Shown here: in pieces, positions 52,973 to 61,871 of the stretch
Layout: every line of letters begins with the position of its first letter
How positions within the stretch are numbered: the stretch's first letter is position 1
Source: JARRQJ01 sp037381915
GTDB lineage: Bacteria > Pseudomonadota > Gammaproteobacteria > DRLM01
Assembly: GCA_037381915.1 (NCBI GenBank)
Contig: JARRQJ010000007.1
Span: forward strand, 1-64,000
Reading direction: 5' to 3'
DNA: 64,000 nucleotides
Translations under genes and position numbers: made by a program
Notes under the pieces: generated by a model
The model's input: the letters and a program-made list of their open reading frames with translations, nothing else
Databases searched by the model: none
What the model was told of the DNA's origin: nothing

Positions 52973-53548
52973 TCAGCCCAGGTGATAGCCGAGATTGGCG
53001 ATGGGCGCCACCACGAGGATTTTGAGGAGTTGCAGGACGATTAACACCACCAAGGGGGAAAAATCAATTCCGGACATGGGTGGGAGCAGGCGACGCGCCG
53101 GCGCCAGCACCGGGTCGGCGATCCTATGCACCAGACCTATAACGGGATTATAGCTGCTGGGCGCCACCCAGCTGAGGATGACCTGAATGAGGATGGCGCC
53201 GATAAAGACGTTGATCAACAACGACAACAGCTCAGCGATGGCTTCGATGGACAGTCCTGCTATACCAAAAGCCCGGCCCATGGCCAGATTGACGAGGAAA
53301 AGCTCCAACATCTGCAACGCGATGAGCAGCAGCACCGAGGCCAGGTCTATACCACCCCATCCCGGGATGACGCGACGCAGGGGTTTGAGGGGTGGGTTGG
53401 TGACCTTTACGATGAATTGTGATACCGGATTGTAAAAATCAGCGCGCACCCATTGCAGCAACAATCGCAACATCACAACGAGGATATACAGGCCGAAAAG
53501 GGTTTGAATGAGGAAAATGGTGGAAGCGGCGATATACTGGTTATTCAT
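52973..53548 (-). CDS. yggT: YggT-family inner-membrane protein
   Basis: A 191-residue protein with two repeats of the YGGT domain, each containing paired membrane helices (about 10-30 and 65-90; 115-135 and 165-185) and the motif NPVSQFIVKVTNPPLKPLRR or NPVIGLVHRIADPVLAPARR. The function is not firmly known; relatives affect osmotic tolerance and chloroplast division. It lies 6 bp after proC. Confidence 0.92.
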   Translation of the reverse strand: MNNQYIAASTIFLIQTLFGLYILVVMLRLLLQWVRADFYNPVSQFIVKVTNPPLKPLRRVIPGWGGIDLASVLLLIALQMLELFLVNLAMGRAFGIAGLSIEAIAELLSLLINVFIGAILIQVILSWVAPSSYNPVIGLVHRIADPVLAPARRLLPPMSGIDFSPLVVLIVLQLLKILVVAPIANLGYHLG

Positions 53549-53554
53549 GTTAGG

Positions 53555-54382
53555 TTAGTTACCCCCGAAGATTTCCGCCAATTCTACCGAACGTCGATGC
53601 GCGGCGTGGAGGGCCTCGTCGAACACCTTGTCCAAGTGATGTTTCTGCAGGACTTCAACGGCCCGTTCGGTGGTGCCGCCTGGAGACGTGACTCTTCTGC
53701 GTAATTCGGCCAGTTCTTCGTTGCTCTCGAGGGCCATTTTGGCGGCGCCGAAGGCGGTCTGCAGGGTGAGCAGGCGTGCCGTATCACGCGGCAGGCCCAG
53801 GTGTCCGCCGGCGTTTTCCATTGCCTCCATGATCAGCAGAAAGTAGGCGGGGCCGCTGCCGGACAGGGCCGTTACCGCGTCCATCATGGCCTCGTCGTCT
53901 ACCCACAGGGTCATGCCCACCGCCCGCAGGATGGACTCGGCCAGATTCTTTTGGACCTTGTTGACGGCGCGATTGGCGAACAAGGCGGTGGCGCCGCTAC
54001 GGACCAGCGCCGGCGTATTGGGCATGGTGCGCACGATGGCGGCCTCATGGCCCAGCCATGAGCGCAGGTCCGCCTCGCGGATACCGGCGGCGATGGAGAT
54101 CACCAGCGGCTTAGCGGTTCGTATCGCCGTGGCCAATCCCTGGACAACCGTCTTGGCTAGCTGAGGTTTGACCGCCAGGATCACCACCTGGGCATGGCCC
54201 GCCGCTTCATTGTTGTCGGAGGTGGCGTGGACGGCGAACTGTCCCCGGAGGTAGTTCAGGGCGGACTCATTGGGGTCGGCCACCCAGATGCATTCGGCGG
54301 AGATGCCGTCTTCGAGGAGGCCGCCGATCAGGCTCCGCGCCATGTTCCCGCCGCCGATGAAGGCAATGTTGATGTCTTTCAT
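53555..54382 (-). CDS. proC: Pyrroline-5-carboxylate reductase
   Basis: Last step of proline synthesis, NAD(P)H-dependent. The 275 residues have the Rossmann start IAFIGGGNMARSLIGGLL, IRTMPNTPALV and the C-terminal domain ALSGSGPAYFLLIMEAME with VTSPGGTTERAVEVL. The ATG at 54382 gives a family-like start; ATGs at 54391 and 54415 lie upstream in frame, so the first few residues are uncertain. A 76 bp gap follows yggS. Confidence 0.95.
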   Translation of the reverse strand: MKDINIAFIGGGNMARSLIGGLLEDGISAECIWVADPNESALNYLRGQFAVHATSDNNEAAGHAQVVILAVKPQLAKTVVQGLATAIRTAKPLVISIAAGIREADLRSWLGHEAAIVRTMPNTPALVRSGATALFANRAVNKVQKNLAESILRAVGMTLWVDDEAMMDAVTALSGSGPAYFLLIMEAMENAGGHLGLPRDTARLLTLQTAFGAAKMALESNEELAELRRRVTSPGGTTERAVEVLQKHHLDKVFDEALHAAHRRSVELAEIFGGN

Positions 54383-54467
54383 AGTACTCATGTCTCTAAT
54401 TTTCAAGTGGCGCACGATATTGAGATCAAGATTACCATATCATGAGGCGGTCCTTGGCGCCTTGCCC

Positions 54468-55193
54468 TCAGGGGGCGGCGGACCGTTCGCCGAACAGTGC
54501 GGTCCCGATGCGGACCACCGTGGCGCCCTCGGCGATGGCCGCTTCCAAGTCGGTGGACATCCCCATGGAAAGGGTGTCGATGGGATAGCCGTGCCCCCGC
54601 AATCGTTCGAAGACGAATCTCAATTGCCGGAAGTAGTCCCGCTGTTGGTCAAAGCCCTCGCTGGGCGGCGGCAAGGCCATGAGGCCGCGCAGCCGCAGCC
54701 TGGGCAAAGACTGCAATTGCGCGGCGAGGGTGGGCACTTGAGCCGGTTCCACCCCGGCCTTTTGCGGTTCCGCCCCGATGTTGATCTGTAGGCAAATGTT
54801 CAGGGGAGGCAGGTGCGCCGGCCGTTGGTCGTTCAGGCGCGCGGCGGTCTTGAGGCGGTCCACACTGTGCACCCAGGAAAAATGCTGGGCGACCTGACGG
54901 GTCTTGTTGGATTGCAGGGTGCCGATGAAATGCCAGGTAATCCCATAGTCGCGCAGCGCGGTCTGTTTGGTCAAAGCCTCTTGCAGATAACTCTCGCCGA
55001 AATCCCGTTGGCCGGCACGGTACGCGGCCAGGACCGCGGCGGCGGGTTGGGTCTTGCTGACGGCGACCAGAGTCACGGATCCGCTGTGCCTGCCGCAGCT
55101 TTGCTCGGCGGATAAAATGCGCGCGTGAAGCGCGGCGAGGCGGTCAGCCATGGTCTGTTGTGCGATATGATCGTTTGTCGTGACAGGGCTCAT
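54468..55193 (-). CDS. yggS: PLP-binding homeostasis protein YggS (PLPHP)
   Basis: A single-domain alanine-racemase-fold protein that binds pyridoxal phosphate and keeps its level in balance. The 241 residues include LVAVSKTQPAAAVLAAYRAG (cofactor lysine), DFGESYLQEALTK, WHFIGTLQSNK and LSMGMSTDLEAAIAEGATVVRIGTALFG. A start at 55151 would give 227 residues, nearer some relatives; neither has a good ribosome site. Divergent from pilT. Confidence 0.93.
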   Translation of the reverse strand: MSPVTTNDHIAQQTMADRLAALHARILSAEQSCGRHSGSVTLVAVSKTQPAAAVLAAYRAGQRDFGESYLQEALTKQTALRDYGITWHFIGTLQSNKTRQVAQHFSWVHSVDRLKTAARLNDQRPAHLPPLNICLQINIGAEPQKAGVEPAQVPTLAAQLQSLPRLRLRGLMALPPPSEGFDQQRDYFRQLRFVFERLRGHGYPIDTLSMGMSTDLEAAIAEGATVVRIGTALFGERSAAP

Positions 55194-55347
55194 AATGGTT
55201 GGCGCAATCGGGGTTGGCGCGACGGGCGGTGGGTACCGAATCCTGACTTTTATGGTATCAAGAACTCGCGCCCCTTGCCGCTAATGGTGCAAGATACTTT
55301 TCATTATCAGCGATGTATCGCGTAACCACAGTGAGAGAGACAGCTAA

Positions 55348-56385
55348 ATGGATATAGCCGAATTACTCGCGTTTAGCGTGAAGAATGCCGCCTCCGACCT
55401 TCATTTGTCGGCGGGATTGCCTCCCATGATCCGCGTCGATGGCGACGTGCGCCGCATCAACGTGCCGCCTCTCGACAATAAGGCGGTGCACTCCATGATA
55501 TATGACATCATGAATGACAAGCAGCGTAAGGACTTCGAGGAATTTCTGGAAACGGACTTCTCCTTCGAGATACCGGGGCTGGCGCGCTTCCGCGTCAATG
55601 TCTTCAATCATAATCGCGGCATGGGTGGGGTATTTCGTACTATTCCTTCCAATATATTATCCCTGGAAGAACTGGGTGCGCCCGAGGTGTTCAAGAGCAT
55701 CGCGGATAATCCCCGCGGCCTGGTGCTCGTGACCGGTCCGACCGGGTCCGGCAAGTCGACCACCTTGGCCGCGATGATTGACTACAAAAACAACACCGAG
55801 TTCGGTCATATCCTCACCATCGAGGATCCTATCGAGTTCGTGCACACCAGCAAGAAGTGCCTGGTGAATCAGCGCGAAGTGCATCGCGATACGCTGGGAT
55901 TCAATGAATCGCTGCGTTCCGCTCTGCGCGAAGACCCGGATATCATTCTGGTGGGCGAAATGCGTGACCCTGAGACCATCCGCTTGGCTCTGACCGCGGC
56001 CGAGACCGGCCACTTGGTGTTCGGCACTCTGCATACCAGTTCCGCCGCCAAGACCATCGACCGTATTATCGACGTGTTCCCCGCCGCCGAGAAGGAAATG
56101 GTGCGTTCCATGTTGTCCGAATCATTGCGTGCGGTCATCTCCCAAACCTTGCTGAAAAAGACCGGCGGGGGCCGCGCCGCGGCTCATGAGATCATGATCG
56201 GTACCCCCGCCATCCGTAACCTGATTCGCGAAGCCAAAGTGCCTCAGATGTATTCCGCCATTCAAACCGGTCAAAACGTCGGGATGCAGACCCTCGATCA
56301 ATGTCTCCTCGACCTGGTGAGGCGCGGTGTCGTGTCCAAGCAGGAAGCGCTGATGAAGGCCGCTAATAAGGATGCCTTCCAATAA
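55348..56385 (+). CDS. pilT: Type IV pilus retraction ATPase PilT
   Basis: Hexameric motor that depolymerises type IV pili, driving twitching motility and DNA uptake. The 345 residues show the N-terminal PAS-like domain, Walker A GPTGSGKST near 130-138, the Asp box ILTIEDPIEF, Walker B DIILVGEMRDPETI, the His box and the retraction-specific AIRNLIREAK motif. The GAGAGA site lies 9 bases before the ATG. pilU, which follows pilT in Pseudomonas, is absent here, and no other pilus genes are in the window. Confidence 0.95.
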   Translation: MDIAELLAFSVKNAASDLHLSAGLPPMIRVDGDVRRINVPPLDNKAVHSMIYDIMNDKQRKDFEEFLETDFSFEIPGLARFRVNVFNHNRGMGGVFRTIPSNILSLEELGAPEVFKSIADNPRGLVLVTGPTGSGKSTTLAAMIDYKNNTEFGHILTIEDPIEFVHTSKKCLVNQREVHRDTLGFNESLRSALREDPDIILVGEMRDPETIRLALTAAETGHLVFGTLHTSSAAKTIDRIIDVFPAAEKEMVRSMLSESLRAVISQTLLKKTGGGRAAAHEIMIGTPAIRNLIREAKVPQMYSAIQTGQNVGMQTLDQCLLDLVRRGVVSKQEALMKAANKDAFQ

Positions 56386-56390
56386 TCCCG

Positions 56391-57173
56391 CTAGGGATCG
56401 CCGTATGCCGGTGTCCACACTTGGCCGTCGGGGCCGGCAAGGCAACGGATCGGGTGTCCGTATAGCCTGGCGAGGTTCGCTTCGTTGACAATCTCTGTGA
56501 CCGGGCCGGCGAGCACCCGGCCTTCGCCGAACAATAATAGGGCATGGTCGCAATGGCGGACGGTGCTGGTGATGTCGTGCAACACCATGATGAGTGCGCG
56601 ATTATCCTGATCGGCAAGCTTGGTCAATAATCGCAGGGCATGCAGTTGATGAAACAGGTCCAGGTGGCTGGTCGGTTCGTCCAATAACATTAGCTGCGGG
56701 TTCTGGGCAAGCAAGGTGGCGATGGCCAGCCGTCGCCTCTCTCCACCGGACAGGGTGGCAACGCTACGCTTGTCGTAGCCGGCCAGGTCCACCGCATCCA
56801 GCGCCTCGCGCGCTTTCGCCACGTCGTGGCCGTCCTCCCACTCCCACCGTTGCAGGTGAGGATGGCGACCGATGAGCGCGGTTTCCAACACGGTAGTGGG
56901 GAAGGGATCGTCGTAGTGCTGCAGCAGCGTGCCCACTTGCCTGGCCCGTCGCCGCGGTTGCCATGCCTGCAGCCGTTTGCCCTTGAGGAAGATGTCACCG
57001 CCTTGGGCGGGGCGGAGACCCGCCAAGGTGTGGAGCAGGGTGGTCTTGCCGCTGCCGTTGCGACCCAATATCGCCCAGCGCTCCCCGCTGCGGATGCGAA
57101 GATTCAGGCCGTGGCAGACCCGCGTGTCTGCAATAGTGACCGCGAGATCCCGGGTAGTGAGCAGATCCGTCAT
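56391..57173 (-). CDS. ABC transporter ATPase, BtuD/FhuC type
   Basis: The ATPase of an importer for cobalamin, haem or siderophore-like compounds. The 260 residues include Walker A ILGRNGSGKTTLL, signature TLSGGERRRLAIATLLA, Walker B LMLLDEPTSHLDL and the switch histidine in LHDITS. The start at 57173 overlaps the permease stop by 4 bp; the frame is open much further upstream, but that sequence lies over the permease and is not family-like. It is the last gene of the operon. Confidence 0.92.
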   Translation of the reverse strand: MTDLLTTRDLAVTIADTRVCHGLNLRIRSGERWAILGRNGSGKTTLLHTLAGLRPAQGGDIFLKGKRLQAWQPRRRARQVGTLLQHYDDPFPTTVLETALIGRHPHLQRWEWEDGHDVAKAREALDAVDLAGYDKRSVATLSGGERRRLAIATLLAQNPQLMLLDEPTSHLDLFHQLHALRLLTKLADQDNRALIMVLHDITSTVRHCDHALLLFGEGRVLAGPVTEIVNEANLARLYGHPIRCLAGPDGQVWTPAYGDP

Positions 57174-58141
57174 CGCGTGCGCCGATTGAGCAGATAGAGA
57201 AACATGGGGACCCCCAGCAAGGCGGTGATGATGCCCACCGGGAGTTGCTGCGGCGCCAGCGCGGTTCGGGCGAAGGTGTCGGCGGCGACCACCAGGCTGC
57301 CCCCCAGCAACACCGAACAGGGCAATAACAGGCGATGGTCCGTGACGCCCAGTAATCTGATGAGGTGGGGGACGATCAGGCCGACGAAACCGACGCTGCC
57401 CGCCAGGGTGACCGCCGAGGCGGTGAGCAACGAGGCCAAGACGTAAATGATCAACGACAGGCTGCCCGTGGCCACGCCCAGGGCCATGGCCTGCAACTCG
57501 CCGCGGGCCAGGACGTTGAGATCGCGGGCAATGAGCAGCGATATCGTCAGGCCGAGGGCAAGGACAGCCAGGGCCGGCAGCCCATTGTCCGCGAAGCCGA
57601 GGTCGCCCATCAGCCAAAACAGCATATTTTTGAGGTGGCTGTCCGGACTCACGGTGAGGATGAAACCGATGAGCGCCGCCCAGCCCGAGGCGACCACGAC
57701 CCCCGTGAGCAGCAGCCGCGCGGGGTTCCAGCCGCCGTCCCCGCGGGAGAGGGCAAACACCAATGCCATGGCCAGCAGGGCGCCGGCGAAGGCCGCGACG
57801 GTCAGGCCTGGGCCGCCGACGCCGAGCAACATGGCACCCAGCGTGGCGACGGCGGCACCGCCAGAAATGCCGAGGACGTAAGGGTCCGCCAGGGGATTGC
57901 GCAACAAGACCTGCATCAGTGCCCCCGCCAAGGCCAGTAAACCGCCCACCGCGAAGGCCGCAACCGCCCGCGGCAGCCGGATATCCAGTATCACCGTGCG
58001 TTCCAAGGCCGTCCCCTTGTTCAGGGCCACGCTGCCCAGTGCGCGCCAGCCCAGGGGCACGCTGCCCAGGGAGACCGCCCCCACCATGCTGACGGTGGCG
58101 ATAAGGAGCAGACCGATGAGCAGGGTACGGGGCGCCATCAT
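57170..58141 (-). CDS. ABC transporter permease, FecCD/BtuC type
   Basis: Inner-membrane subunit of the same importer. The 323 residues contain about ten membrane helices and the family motifs RLPRAVAAFAVGGLLALAGA, NPLADPYVLGISGGAA and GFVGLIVPHLIRLLGVTDHR, the last being the coupling region that contacts the ATPase. No periplasmic binding protein or TonB receptor gene is in the window, so the substrate is open. Its start overlaps the HAD gene stop by 4 bp. Confidence 0.92.
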   Translation of the reverse strand: MMAPRTLLIGLLLIATVSMVGAVSLGSVPLGWRALGSVALNKGTALERTVILDIRLPRAVAAFAVGGLLALAGALMQVLLRNPLADPYVLGISGGAAVATLGAMLLGVGGPGLTVAAFAGALLAMALVFALSRGDGGWNPARLLLTGVVVASGWAALIGFILTVSPDSHLKNMLFWLMGDLGFADNGLPALAVLALGLTISLLIARDLNVLARGELQAMALGVATGSLSLIIYVLASLLTASAVTLAGSVGFVGLIVPHLIRLLGVTDHRLLLPCSVLLGGSLVVAADTFARTALAPQQLPVGIITALLGVPMFLYLLNRRTR

Positions 58142-58791
58142 CGCAGGCTGATGATGGACCAGCCCTTCATCTCGGCATGTTGTCGGAGCGTCTCGTCCGG
58201 GTCCACGGCCACGGGATAGGTCACCATCTCCAGCAAGGGCAAGTCATTATGGGAGTCGCTGTAGAACCAGCTCTCGGCCAGGTTGGCATGGTTGTGCCTC
58301 AGCCATTGCCGGATGCGCGTTACCTTGCCTTCGCGGAAGGTCGGTGTCCCGGTCACCCTGCCGGTATAGCGGCCTTCGACGATTTCCGGCTCGGTGGCCA
58401 AGAGGTGCTCCACGCCGAAGGCCCGGGCGATGGGCTCGGTGACGAAGCGATTGGTGGCGGTAATGATCAGTGGCAGGCGTCCCTGCCGCCGGTGTTCATT
58501 GACAAGGTTTATGGCGGCGGGGAGGATGATGGGAGCTATCACCTCATCCATGAAACGTTCCCGCAATACCAGCAAGCTTTCCGGGGGATTGTCCGCCAAC
58601 GGACGCAGTGAAAAATCGAGGAATTCGTAGATGTTGAGCGTTCCCCGGCGGTACTCGTCATAGAAACGCTGATTCTCGCGCTCGTAGACATCCCGGGCGA
58701 CCAATCCCGCCGCAACCAGATACTTGCCCCACAAGTAATCGCTGTCGCCGCCGATCAAGGTATTGTCCAAATCAAAGATCGCCAGGGCCAT
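58138..58791 (-). CDS. HAD-superfamily IB phosphatase
   Basis: A 217-residue HAD phosphatase of the SerB/IB subfamily. Motif I is AIFDLDNTL (Asp7 and Asp9), motif II lies in IITATNRF, and motif III is FYSDSHNDLPLLE. The substrate is unknown; relatives include phosphoserine and phospholipid phosphatases. The ATG at 58791 gives a family-like start (MALAIF); one at 58797 precedes it. It is the first gene of a three-gene unit with the importer, overlapping it by 4 bp, which hints at a shared pathway such as cofactor salvage, though this is inference. Confidence 0.88.
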   Translation of the reverse strand: MALAIFDLDNTLIGGDSDYLWGKYLVAAGLVARDVYERENQRFYDEYRRGTLNIYEFLDFSLRPLADNPPESLLVLRERFMDEVIAPIILPAAINLVNEHRRQGRLPLIITATNRFVTEPIARAFGVEHLLATEPEIVEGRYTGRVTGTPTFREGKVTRIRQWLRHNHANLAESWFYSDSHNDLPLLEMVTYPVAVDPDETLRQHAEMKGWSIISLR

Positions 58792-58956
58792 GGTCATTGC
58801 TTGCGTAGTGTGCAAAAGGAGCCAAGGATAAAAGGTGCCAAGGCAAAGGTAAATCATGTATTGGCATAAGAGGTCCGAACGGGCGTAGCGTGATTTGCAG
58901 GAAGTAATTGTTTTGTGGAAGAATGGAATTGAGCCGAATCACGATTTTTATAATAA

Positions 58957-59487
58957 ATGATTGATTTTGATGGGTATAGGCCTAATGTTGGGATCATTCT
59001 CAGTAATGATCGCGGCCGATTACTGTGGGCGCGACGCATCGGCCAGGATGCGTGGCAGTTCCCGCAAGGCGGGATTCACGCCAGTGAAACCCCCGAGGAG
59101 GCCTTATTCCGGGAGCTCAATGAGGAGCTGGGGCTCTTTCCCGAACAGGTGCAGATTATGGGAAACACCCGAGGCTGGTTGCGTTACCGCCTGCCGCAGC
59201 GGCTGATCCGCCATCATGACAAGCCGGTATGCATCGGTCAAAAGCAAAAATGGTTCTTGCTGCGCCTGATCGCCGAAGACAGCGATGTCTGTCTTTCCGG
59301 CAGCGAGCGCCCCGAGTTCGACCACTGGCGCTGGGTCAGCTACTGGTATCCGGTGAGAAAGGTCGTCCCCTTCAAACGGAAGGTCTATGTCAGGGCCTTG
59401 CGCGAACTTGCGCCCTTGCTGATGCATGATGCGCAGGAGGCTACGGTTGATCATGGTGTAGTCGATTTTGAGTCAGGGGAACGCTGA
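58957..59487 (+). CDS. rppH: RNA pyrophosphohydrolase RppH
   Basis: Removes pyrophosphate from the 5' end of triphosphorylated RNA, triggering RNase E decay. The 176-residue Nudix protein begins MIDFDGYRPNVGIILSN as in E. coli and has the Nudix box GGIHASETPEEALFRELNEE near 38-58. No ribosome site is visible. An AT-rich segment with TATAAT (58949-58954) abuts the ATG but is too close to be the -10 of a transcript starting upstream of the ATG. ptsP follows after 20 bp, the E. coli order. Confidence 0.94.
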   Translation: MIDFDGYRPNVGIILSNDRGRLLWARRIGQDAWQFPQGGIHASETPEEALFRELNEELGLFPEQVQIMGNTRGWLRYRLPQRLIRHHDKPVCIGQKQKWFLLRLIAEDSDVCLSGSERPEFDHWRWVSYWYPVRKVVPFKRKVYVRALRELAPLLMHDAQEATVDHGVVDFESGER

Positions 59488-59507
59488 GACGTCTCCCTGC
59501 GGAGGGC

Positions 59508-61787
59508 ATGAGCGTGCTTGACGTTCTGCGTCGCATTGTTCAAGAGGTGGGGGGCGCCAGGGATCTGGAGCAGGCGCTGGCCATCATCGTCAAACGCGTC
59601 AAACAGGCCATGGCCGCCGACGTGTGTTCCGTTTATCTCTCGGATTACAGTCAACGTCGTCACGTGTTGATGGCCACCGACGGCTTGAATCCTGCCGCCG
59701 TCAATCATGTGTCCCTCGCCATGGGGGACGGCGTGGTGAGCGTGGTGGCGGAAACGGCGGAGCCGCTCAACCTGGATAACGCGCCGGACCATCTCCGCTA
59801 TCAGTTCGTCGCCGAGACCGGCGAGGAGTATTACCACGGCTTTCTGGGCGTGCCCATCATCCACCATCGCCGCGTGCTGGGATTGTTGGTGGTGCGGCAA
59901 CGACAGCGCCGCAAGTTCGCCGAAGACGAAGTGGCCTTCCTGGTCACCATGGCGGCGCAACTGGCGGGCGCTATCGCCCATGCGGAAGCGAGCGGCGGCA
60001 TTACACCCAGACTCGACGGCGGCAGTGCCTTGGCCAACGGGACCATCCTGGAAGGATTGGCGGGTGCCCCCGGCGTGGGCATCGGTATCGCCTTTGTCAT
60101 GTATCCGCCCGCCGATCTCGATGCCGTTCCGGACCGCAGGCCCGCCAATGTAGACGCGGAGATCATCACCCTCAAGGCGGCGGTGGCCACGGTGCAGGCG
60201 GAGATCCAGACTCTGGGAGAACGGGTGGGCATCCATTTGCGCGCCGAAGAACGGGCCTTGTTCGATGCCTATTCTTTGATGCTCAACAGCGAGAGCCTGT
60301 TGAACGCTGTGGTGGAGCGGATTCGTGCCGGCAATTGGGCCTCCGGTTCGTTACGCGAAACCATCAACGAGCAGGCCCGGGTGTTCGAGCAGATGGACGA
60401 GCCCTATTTGCGCGAACGCGCTCAGGATATCCGCGATCTGGGACGGCGGATCCTCGTGTGTCTGCAAAGCGCGGGGCGGCGTAGTCCGCCGCCCTATCCC
60501 GACCGTACCGTCCTGGTGGGTGAGGAGATTACCGCCACCATGCTGGCCGAGGTGCCGCGGGAAAAATTGGTGGCGGTGGTATCGGCCAGCGGTTCGCGTT
60601 CCTCCCACGTAGCGATTCTGGCGCGGGCCATGGGGGTGCCGGCGGTGGTGGGCGCCACCGACCTGCCCGCAGGGCGTTTGGAAGGGCATACCCTGGTGGT
60701 GGACGGTTATCGCGGCCGTGTCTATCTCGATCCGTCGGAAACGGTGCGTAATGAATACGTACGCCTGGCGCGGGAAGAGGCCATGCTGGTCGCCGGCTTG
60801 GAAGGCCTTAAGGATTTGCCGGCCGAGACGCCGGACGGGGTGCGCATCCCGCTGTACGCCAATTCCGGGCTGATCTCCGATGTGGCGCCGTCCCTGACCA
60901 GCGGTGCGGAGGGCATCGGACTGTATCGCACCGAGTTTCCCTTCATGATCCGCGACCGCTTTCCCGGCGAAGAGGAACAACAACGCATCTATCGTCAGGT
61001 GTTGGAATCCTATGCGCCGCGTCCGGTGGTGTTGCGCACCCTCGACGTGGGCGGCGACAAACCTCTCAGCTATTTTCCCATTATCGAAGACAATCCCTTT
61101 CTCGGCTGGCGCGGTATCCGCATCACCCTGGATCATCCCGAGATCTTTCTGGTCCAGTTACGGGCGATGCTGCGCGCCAGCGTCGGCCTGAACAATCTTC
61201 GCCTGTTGTTGCCCATGGTCAGTCAGATGGCGGAAGTGGACGAATCCCGCCTGCTGGTGGAACGTGCCTATCACGAATTGCTGGCGGCGGGAGAAAACAT
61301 CGCGATGCCGCCCTTGGGGGTGATGGTGGAAGTCCCCGCGGCAGTCTATCAAAGCGAGGCCATCGCGCGGCACGTAGATTTTCTGTCGATCGGCACTAAC
61401 GATCTGACGCAATACCTGTTGGCGGTGGACCGCAACAACGCCCGCGTCGCTGAGTTGTACGACGCCCTGCATCCCGCCGTGTTGCGCGCCATTTCCCAAG
61501 TGGTCGAAGCCGGTCACCGGCAAGGCAAACCGGTCGGGGTGTGCGGTGAGATGGCCGGCGATCCGGTCGCTGCTATCGTTCTGTTGGGCATGGGCGTGGA
61601 TCACATGAGCATGAGCGTGGCGAGCCTGCCGCGGGTGAAGTGGGCGATTCGCAACATCAGCTGTGAACGCGCCAAGGCCGTGCTGGCCGAGGTATTGGAG
61701 ATGGATGATCCGGTCGCAGTGCGCGCACATGTGGAAAAGGTCTTGGAAGCGGCGGGATTGAGCGGGCTGGTGCGCGCGGGGAAATAG
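59508..61787 (+). CDS. ptsP: Nitrogen-type phosphoenolpyruvate-protein phosphotransferase (EI-Ntr)
   Basis: First protein of the regulatory nitrogen phosphotransfer chain, passing phosphate from phosphoenolpyruvate to NPr and EIIA-Ntr. The 759 residues comprise an N-terminal GAF domain (about 1-165), the NPr-binding helical domain (about 180-300), the swivelling phosphohistidine domain with His367 (GSRSSHVAILARAMGVPAVVG), and the PEP-binding TIM barrel with GIGLYRTEFPFM and VCGEMAGDP. Partner genes ptsO and ptsN are not in the window. Confidence 0.96.
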   Translation: MSVLDVLRRIVQEVGGARDLEQALAIIVKRVKQAMAADVCSVYLSDYSQRRHVLMATDGLNPAAVNHVSLAMGDGVVSVVAETAEPLNLDNAPDHLRYQFVAETGEEYYHGFLGVPIIHHRRVLGLLVVRQRQRRKFAEDEVAFLVTMAAQLAGAIAHAEASGGITPRLDGGSALANGTILEGLAGAPGVGIGIAFVMYPPADLDAVPDRRPANVDAEIITLKAAVATVQAEIQTLGERVGIHLRAEERALFDAYSLMLNSESLLNAVVERIRAGNWASGSLRETINEQARVFEQMDEPYLRERAQDIRDLGRRILVCLQSAGRRSPPPYPDRTVLVGEEITATMLAEVPREKLVAVVSASGSRSSHVAILARAMGVPAVVGATDLPAGRLEGHTLVVDGYRGRVYLDPSETVRNEYVRLAREEAMLVAGLEGLKDLPAETPDGVRIPLYANSGLISDVAPSLTSGAEGIGLYRTEFPFMIRDRFPGEEEQQRIYRQVLESYAPRPVVLRTLDVGGDKPLSYFPIIEDNPFLGWRGIRITLDHPEIFLVQLRAMLRASVGLNNLRLLLPMVSQMAEVDESRLLVERAYHELLAAGENIAMPPLGVMVEVPAAVYQSEAIARHVDFLSIGTNDLTQYLLAVDRNNARVAELYDALHPAVLRAISQVVEAGHRQGKPVGVCGEMAGDPVAAIVLLGMGVDHMSMSVASLPRVKWAIRNISCERAKAVLAEVLEMDDPVAVRAHVEKVLEAAGLSGLVRAGK

Positions 61788-61871
61788 GTTTCCCGTTAAA
61801 TACCTGACAATCGCCGGACGTGATTTTTGGTAAGATGCTGTGCTGCAGCAAAACGTTGGAGCGTGCAGTAC

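Noticed and set aside
57174..57617. N-terminal extension of the ABC ATPase by about 148 codons
   Set aside because: It overlaps the permease gene in another frame and is arginine/glycine/proline-rich; the ATPase homology begins at 57173.
58792..58956. Cobalamin riboswitch before the HAD-BtuCD unit
   Set aside because: The gap is only 165 bp, shared with rppH, and I see no B12-box or the conserved stems.
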